A stretch of DNA of 64,000 bases, taken from assembly GCF_013046825.1 (NCBI RefSeq), contig NZ_CP053187.1, forward strand, positions 1,167,501 to 1,231,500, in the 5' to 3' direction. Source of the DNA: Turicibacter sanguinis (GTDB lineage: Bacteria > Bacillota_I > Bacilli_A > MOL361 > Turicibacteraceae). The translations under genes and the position numbers were made by a program. Positions 60,044 to 64,000 of the stretch are shown one piece after another; positions within the stretch are counted from its first letter, which is position 1, and each line of letters opens with the position of its first letter. The notes under the pieces were generated by a model. That model ran no database searches. It worked only from the letters and a program-made list of their open reading frames with translations, and was not told the DNA's origin.

Positions 60044-60823
60044 ATGGAATTAACGAAAAGAGTAGCCCATAAACCTTTTATACACGAGGTTCCACATGCT
60101 AAGGGTGTGGTTTTGTTTATTCATGGAATTTTGGAGGGGCCCTATCAATTTAGAGGGTTAGCTGATATCGCCAATCAAAATGGTTACTCAAGTTATGCTA
60201 TTTTATTACCTGGACATGGTGATAGTGCTGAAAGATTTTCTCGTATTGAGAAACAAGTATGGCTAAATTATGTTGAACAGACGATTAGACGATTATCAAA
60301 AGATTATCAACAGATTATTATTGTTGGTCATTCGATGGGGTGTTTACTAGGCCTTTTAACTTCTTTACGTTATCCACAGATAAAAAAAGCTTTTTTAATT
60401 TCAACACCGTTAAAATTAAAATTAAGTTTTAGGGGATTAAGATGTAGTATAAAAGTAGCGCGCGGTAAAGTTGATGAAAAAGATATTTATACGACAGCTA
60501 TTTATCGAGCTTGGAGTATTAAAAGAGCGAAACATCTTATTACCTATTTGAGATGGATTCCACGCTATTTAGATTTATTTTCGCTTGTTAGAGAAACAAA
60601 TAAAAAATTAGGTGAGATTAAAATTCCATTAACTATTGTACATTGTAAAGATGATGAGTTTGTTAGTGATGAAAGTATAAATGTATTTAAACGTCATTTA
60701 ACTTGTAAATATAATGTATTAGAGTTACCTAAATCAGGGCATTTTTACTTTACGGAAGATGAAAAAAGACAACTTAATAGCTATTTCGAAAAATTCATAA
60801 CAAATAAAAAAGTGAGATCTTAA
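60044..60823 (+). CDS. Alpha/beta hydrolase (carboxylesterase / monoacylglycerol lipase-like)
   Basis: Serine hydrolase of 259 residues: oxyanion strand VVLFIHGILEGPYQF, LPGHGDS, nucleophile elbow VGHSMGCLLGLL (about residue 98), acid in HCKDDEFVS and His in PKSGHFYFTED. The shape resembles carboxylesterase Est30 and monoacylglycerol lipases, which act on short acyl esters. No signal peptide. ATG at 60044 after AGGTGAT. The gene ends inside its own terminator and converges with a methyltransferase gene. Substrate unknown. Confidence 0.87.
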   Translation: MELTKRVAHKPFIHEVPHAKGVVLFIHGILEGPYQFRGLADIANQNGYSSYAILLPGHGDSAERFSRIEKQVWLNYVEQTIRRLSKDYQQIIIVGHSMGCLLGLLTSLRYPQIKKAFLISTPLKLKLSFRGLRCSIKVARGKVDEKDIYTTAIYRAWSIKRAKHLITYLRWIPRYLDLFSLVRETNKKLGEIKIPLTIVHCKDDEFVSDESINVFKRHLTCKYNVLELPKSGHFYFTEDEKRQLNSYFEKFITNKKVRS

Positions 60824-60837
60824 GATCTCACTTTTTT
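60806..60837. terminator. Bidirectional terminator
   Basis: AAAAAAGTGAGATCTT and AAGATCTCACTTTTTT form a perfect palindrome between convergent genes, overlapping both coding ends. Confidence 0.9.
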
Positions 60838-61441
60838 ATTTTGTTGCATAGATACTAAATAAGCTATAAGGATGATTCATATCATCGACCATTTTATAAC
60901 TAGAGTAAAATTTACGGCCACTAATATTTTGTAAAGAAGCAGCTTCTAAATACTCTTTCATTTCATTAATAGAGAAGCCGTGATGACCTTTAAAGGTTTC
61001 ACTGTGATTGTGGAAAGTTCCATCGTCTGGTAATAAGTCCACGATGATTAATTTTCCGTTTGGTTTTAAATGACTTGCTAGAAGATTCACAGTAGATTGA
61101 ACATCCTCAATATGATGTAAAACCATTGAAGTGTAGATAACGTCAAATTTAGTATCAGTTTCTAAATCCTTTAATTCACCACAATAAGTCTTCATATTTT
61201 TAAGATCAGACTCATTAATTTTTTGTTCAACTTCCTTAATCCTTCCTTCAGAATTATCGATTAGTAAGAATTGTGCTTTTTTATTTTTAAGATGAAAAGA
61301 AATGAGCCCTGTTCCGCAACCAAACTCCATCATTTCAAGAGGGCCACTTCCTAAATAACTCTCAATCTCAGCACTAATTGCTTCCGCGCGTTTAACTCTT
61401 AAGTCAGTATCCCAGTTTGGTGATAATGCATTGAAGTCCAT
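60836..61441 (-). CDS. Class I SAM-dependent methyltransferase
   Basis: A 201-residue enzyme with the SAM-binding motif I MEFGCGTGLISFHL, acidic residue in LLIDNSEGRI, motif II-like TKFDVIYTSMVLHHIE and post-motif LKPNGKLIIVDLLPDDG. This arrangement matches the UbiE/methyltransferase 11 group that acts on small molecules. The substrate cannot be inferred. I start at the ATG at 61441, with AAAGGGG eight bases upstream; a GTG two codons earlier is too close to it. Single gene. Confidence 0.87.
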   Translation of the reverse strand: MDFNALSPNWDTDLRVKRAEAISAEIESYLGSGPLEMMEFGCGTGLISFHLKNKKAQFLLIDNSEGRIKEVEQKINESDLKNMKTYCGELKDLETDTKFDVIYTSMVLHHIEDVQSTVNLLASHLKPNGKLIIVDLLPDDGTFHNHSETFKGHHGFSINEMKEYLEAASLQNISGRKFYSSYKMVDDMNHPYSLFSIYATK

Positions 61442-61712
61442 ATTCACAACCCCTTTCAGAGTGATTCATCATATTTGTTTTTTTAGCCTTAATGAATATT
61501 CTATCATATTTCTAACATTTTGACATGTCGATGAACGTAAAGATGACAGGGAATCATTTTCCATTATTCTACATCATCCGATGATGATTAGTCTTTTTAA
61601 GTACTAAATTTAACTTTTTAAGCAGATAACATTGCCACAATGAAGTTGAGCATTTATAATAGTAAAGTCTATAAAATCATGTTTAAAGAAGCTTCACAAG
61701 GGAGAAAGAAGT

Positions 61713-62378
61713 ATGAACAAGCGTAAAAAGTTAAAACATAAGATTGTAGAGTATATAGGGGGATTGTGGTTTTTTCTAGCATTGATTTCAACTACTGTCT
61801 TAATTGTTTTAAACTGCACTTCTATTTATGGGTTTATTATTGATAAATATCGATTAACCTCGGTTACAGGACTTTCAAAAGATGCTCTAATGCTAAACTA
61901 TAAAGAAATTGTTTCTTATTTACAGTGTTTTAGTTCAGAGTATTTGACACTTTCAGATTTTAAAATGAGTGAAAATGGAATGATTCATTTTGCGGATGTT
62001 AAAATCATTTTTCAATGGTTATATGTCATTGTTATCTTATTTATCATCGCATTAGCTATCTTTTTAGTGATTAAACATCACGACAAAGATAAAGCCGTAT
62101 TATCTATGTTTAATAAAGGTGTTAATTTAACATTTATTGTATTTGGTTTGTTAATTGTTTCAATTATGGTGAACTTTTCAGCTACTTTTACGATGTTCCA
62201 TAAAATCTTCTTTCGTAATGATTACTGGGTTTTTGATTATCGTACCGATCCAGTTATTTTAGCTCTACCAGAAGAACTATTCTTAATTTTAAGTGTTATG
62301 ATTATTACACTTTTATTTGCTATTTGTATATTAATCAAAATTATTTACCGTAAAAGATTAAAAGCTGACTTGAGATAA
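61713..62378 (+). CDS. TIGR01906/DUF1461 family integral membrane protein
   Basis: A 221-residue protein with four TM segments (LWFFLALISTTVLIVLNCT, LYVIVILFIIALAIFLVI, LTFIVFGLLIVSIMVNF, LFLILSVMIITLLFAICILI). Between them it shows the family text HFADVKIIF in the first loop and FHKIFFRNDYWVFDYRTDPVILALPEELF in the second, characteristic of the DUF1461/TIGR01906 membrane proteins found across Firmicutes. No function is known. ATG at 61713 after AAGGGAG. Single gene with terminator. Confidence 0.85.
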   Translation: MNKRKKLKHKIVEYIGGLWFFLALISTTVLIVLNCTSIYGFIIDKYRLTSVTGLSKDALMLNYKEIVSYLQCFSSEYLTLSDFKMSENGMIHFADVKIIFQWLYVIVILFIIALAIFLVIKHHDKDKAVLSMFNKGVNLTFIVFGLLIVSIMVNFSATFTMFHKIFFRNDYWVFDYRTDPVILALPEELFLILSVMIITLLFAICILIKIIYRKRLKADLR

Positions 62379-62386
62379 AGGAATGA

Positions 62387-62415
62387 AGATGCTACATGGG
62401 TGGCATCTTTTTTAT
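62387..62415 (+). terminator. Intrinsic terminator
   Basis: AAGATGC, short loop, GCATCTT and T-rich tail. Confidence 0.75.
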
Positions 62416-62609
62416 TTGGATTAGATAAGGAACAATTAAACTTCATTTTAGGACTGGGTGATAATCAGTTTGCTAAGGAATTTATATATACTTGAAAGCG
62501 AAAAAGCAATGAAATAATAGATTAAATTTAATTTTTACTTAATATTGCTATTAAATGGAGAATTATAACATAGACTAATGGTAGATAATGCATGCTGCGA
62601 GGTGGCAAA

Positions 62610-63566
62610 ATGAATTTTATGGATCAAAGTCTTTATGATTTGAAGGTTGGCCTAGTTTTAGCTGGTGGAGGAACAAAAGGAGCTTATCAAGCAGGTGTGA
62701 TGCAAGCTTTATGGGACTTAGATTTAATTAATAATATTACAGCAGTCTCTGGTGTTTCAATTGGAACACTTAACTCCTTAATGCTTTGTATGAAGAAGCG
62801 GGATCTTATTGATATTAGTTGGAAGTCGTTAACTTATCAAAAGATTGTCACGAAAAGTGAAGGATTTAAGTTGGCTGATATAGGAGAAATCATCAAATTG
62901 ATTGCTACGGGTCATAAGCCAGATGAAATAGCAGAAAACGTTGATTTAAGTGCTCTTGGACTCATTTCTCAAAAAGGAATTCGTGACTATATCGAGGAAT
63001 TCGTAGATATGCCAACATTAAAAAGTACGAATATTGATATTTACAGTTGTGCCTATAATATTAATGATGGTCATCCAGAATACTTTAAGCTCAATGATTA
63101 CAATGAAGAAGAAATAATTGATATTAGCATTGCTTCATGTGCTGTTCCCTTTATTTTTACTCCAGTGACGTTTAAAGGTAAACAATATGCGGATGGAGGA
63201 ATTAATAACCCTCTATATTCGGGAGCTAGTGCGGATAATGTACCTATTGCTCCAATTATGAATCATGATTTAGATTTAATTATCGTCGTTCATTTAACGT
63301 ATACAGATAAAGTAGATTTAAATCTTTATCCACAGGCAAATATTATAGAAATTTATCCTTCGTTTCCATTAGAAATTGTGAATGGAAGTGGAACTTTAAA
63401 TTTTAATCAAACTTCGATTAAAGAAAGAATTGAAATCGGATATCGAGATGGTGTAGTTACATTAGCACCGATGCTCATTGCTTATTTAAAAGGAAAAAAT
63501 ATTGCTCCATATATTAAACACCACGTAAATTGGAATAATCAGTTTTTAAAGAAATATCGTAAATAA
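62610..63566 (+). CDS. Patatin-like phospholipase
   Basis: Cytoplasmic lipid acyl hydrolase of 318 residues. The oxyanion loop GLVLAGGGTKGAYQAGVM, nucleophile GVSIGTLNSL (Ser about residue 52) and catalytic Asp in KQYADGGINNP form the patatin Ser-Asp dyad. Length and lack of signal or membrane segments fit the RssA/YlbK-type group, which acts on phospholipids or lysophospholipids in the cell. I start at the ATG at 62610 with GAGGTGG upstream; an earlier ATG lies before that site. Single gene. Confidence 0.9.
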   Translation: MNFMDQSLYDLKVGLVLAGGGTKGAYQAGVMQALWDLDLINNITAVSGVSIGTLNSLMLCMKKRDLIDISWKSLTYQKIVTKSEGFKLADIGEIIKLIATGHKPDEIAENVDLSALGLISQKGIRDYIEEFVDMPTLKSTNIDIYSCAYNINDGHPEYFKLNDYNEEEIIDISIASCAVPFIFTPVTFKGKQYADGGINNPLYSGASADNVPIAPIMNHDLDLIIVVHLTYTDKVDLNLYPQANIIEIYPSFPLEIVNGSGTLNFNQTSIKERIEIGYRDGVVTLAPMLIAYLKGKNIAPYIKHHVNWNNQFLKKYRK

Positions 63567-63640
63567 AACGCACATAAATACTTTAAAAACATAAGATACA
63601 AAGGAAATGAAACATAGTTTTATTAAGGAGGACATTCGTG

Positions 63641-63793
63641 ATGAGTTGGCTTTTTAGCTTATTTGCGTTTATCTTTTTCTTTGTTAAATTAGCATGCTAT
63701 TTTACAGTGGTCATGATTCAATATGGTATTCCAGTATTTATTATATATAAGTTATTCAAATGGATAACTAAGCCCTTTCGATATTCGGAATAA
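63641..63793 (+). CDS. Small membrane protein, 50 residues
   Basis: ATG at 63641, preceded by AAGGAGG, encodes MSWLFSLFAFIFFFVKLACY, then a second hydrophobic stretch (GIPVFIIYKLF) and a basic end (KWITKPFRYSE). The ribosome binding site and the following terminator make it a convincing short gene. Two short TM helices or one long bent helix are predicted. It follows the patatin gene by 75 bp and may be transcribed with it. I do not recognise a family. Confidence 0.65.
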   Translation: MSWLFSLFAFIFFFVKLACYFTVVMIQYGIPVFIIYKLFKWITKPFRYSE

Positions 63794-63826
63794 AAAATAG
63801 CACCTCACCACGGTGCTATTTTTTAT
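63792..63826. terminator. Bidirectional terminator
   Basis: AAAAAATAGCACC, 7-nt loop, GGTGCTATTTTTT between the small gene and the gene at the right edge. Confidence 0.88.
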
Positions 63827-63827
63827 T

Positions 63828-64000
63828 CTAGCAGTGCCAATTGATTTTGGCTGGATTGGGTTCATTTTCAATCGCAATAGAGCGTAAAGCTTCTTCTAAC
63901 CTATGAAATTCTTCAGTCGCAATTTCATCATAAGTTTCTTTTGTTTCGAGTAATCCCACTCGATCATAGGCAATTGCTGCTGATCCATAAAATGCAAGTG
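63828..64000 (-). CDS. Unknown protein, C-terminal part only
   Basis: Open frame of 57 codons entering from the right edge and ending TAG at 63828. The visible C-terminus reads LAFYGSAAIAYDRVGLLETK, then TYDEIATEEFHRLEEALRSI and ends NPAKINWHC. It is helical and acidic. I do not recognise a family; the start and most of the gene lie outside the window. A terminator follows on the minus strand, which supports that it is a real gene end. Confidence 0.6.
   Translation of the reverse strand, partial: LAFYGSAAIAYDRVGLLETKETYDEIATEEFHRLEEALRSIAIENEPNPAKINWHC

Overview
The window is a 64 kb, AT-rich chromosomal segment with strong AGGAGG-type ribosome binding sites, intrinsic terminators after most transcription units, sigma-A type promoters and Gram-positive functions (ClpP, RNase J, Ddl, DacA, YfhO, PyrR, ThiT, FabT-like regulator). 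It fits a low-GC Firmicute; the gene set and protein style suggest the Turicibacter/Erysipelotrichia neighbourhood, which is an inference and not proven here. TGA is used as a normal stop, so the genetic code is standard.

Layout. 1-2.5 kb: 5' part of rpoD, a TetR repressor with a 19-bp palindromic operator, and a radical SAM protein. 2.6-11.2 kb: envelope genes (YfhO-like membrane protein, secreted LURP-one/tubby-like protein, alpha/beta hydrolase coupled to a membrane-anchored Mur ligase, Nudix hydrolase, Ddl), interrupted by a 0.9-kb non-coding array of structured repeats. 11.5-18 kb: HAD phosphatase, clpP, and the glycolytic run gap-cinA-pgk-tpi. 18-28 kb: a large surface protein, RNase J, a broken SdpI-family gene, a GntR regulator, a KtrB/TrkH potassium channel and a B12-binding radical SAM protein. 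28-36 kb: an ABC exporter, pyrR followed by a second structured-RNA array, an IS30 element, mutY and a TPP-riboswitch-controlled thiT. 36-44 kb: cold shock protein, HTH-TPR regulator, GH13 maltodextrinase, intact SdpI-family protein, degenerate GGDEF protein, HAD phosphatase, GH29 fucosidase. 44.5-49.5 kb: sucrose locus (LacI-type regulator, PTS EIIBC, sucrose-6-phosphate hydrolase, HAD phosphatase). 49.8-64 kb: mgtE with a pseudoknot-like leader, a two-component system, tex, a DUF2726-like protein, parvulin, acpP, a fabT-like gene, dacA, an esterase, a methyltransferase, membrane proteins, a patatin-like lipase, and a partial gene at the right edge.

The most striking feature is not a protein. 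Directly after the stop codons of two unrelated genes (the Mur ligase at 8281 and pyrR at 31927) lie arrays of a modular RNA-like element. Four unrelated copies keep one architecture: a 4-bp closing helix RGCU/RGCU, a GA/GA tandem mismatch, an exactly 7-bp helix whose sequence changes completely between copies while pairing is kept, a 4-nt GNUU bulge on the 5' side only, and a further helix, with UAAAAG and ACUUUAUAGA as conserved strands in most copies. Two loci also carry a second module with its own covarying 9-bp helix. This compensatory change is strong evidence for selected RNA structure; I could not match it to a family I know.

Other RNA-level features: the TPP riboswitch of thiT, a candidate H-type pseudoknot just upstream of the mgtE ribosome binding site, terminator-like hairpins that contain the ribosome binding sites of thiT and dacA, and candidate small RNAs. 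Several membrane proteins of 25-54 residues are also annotated.
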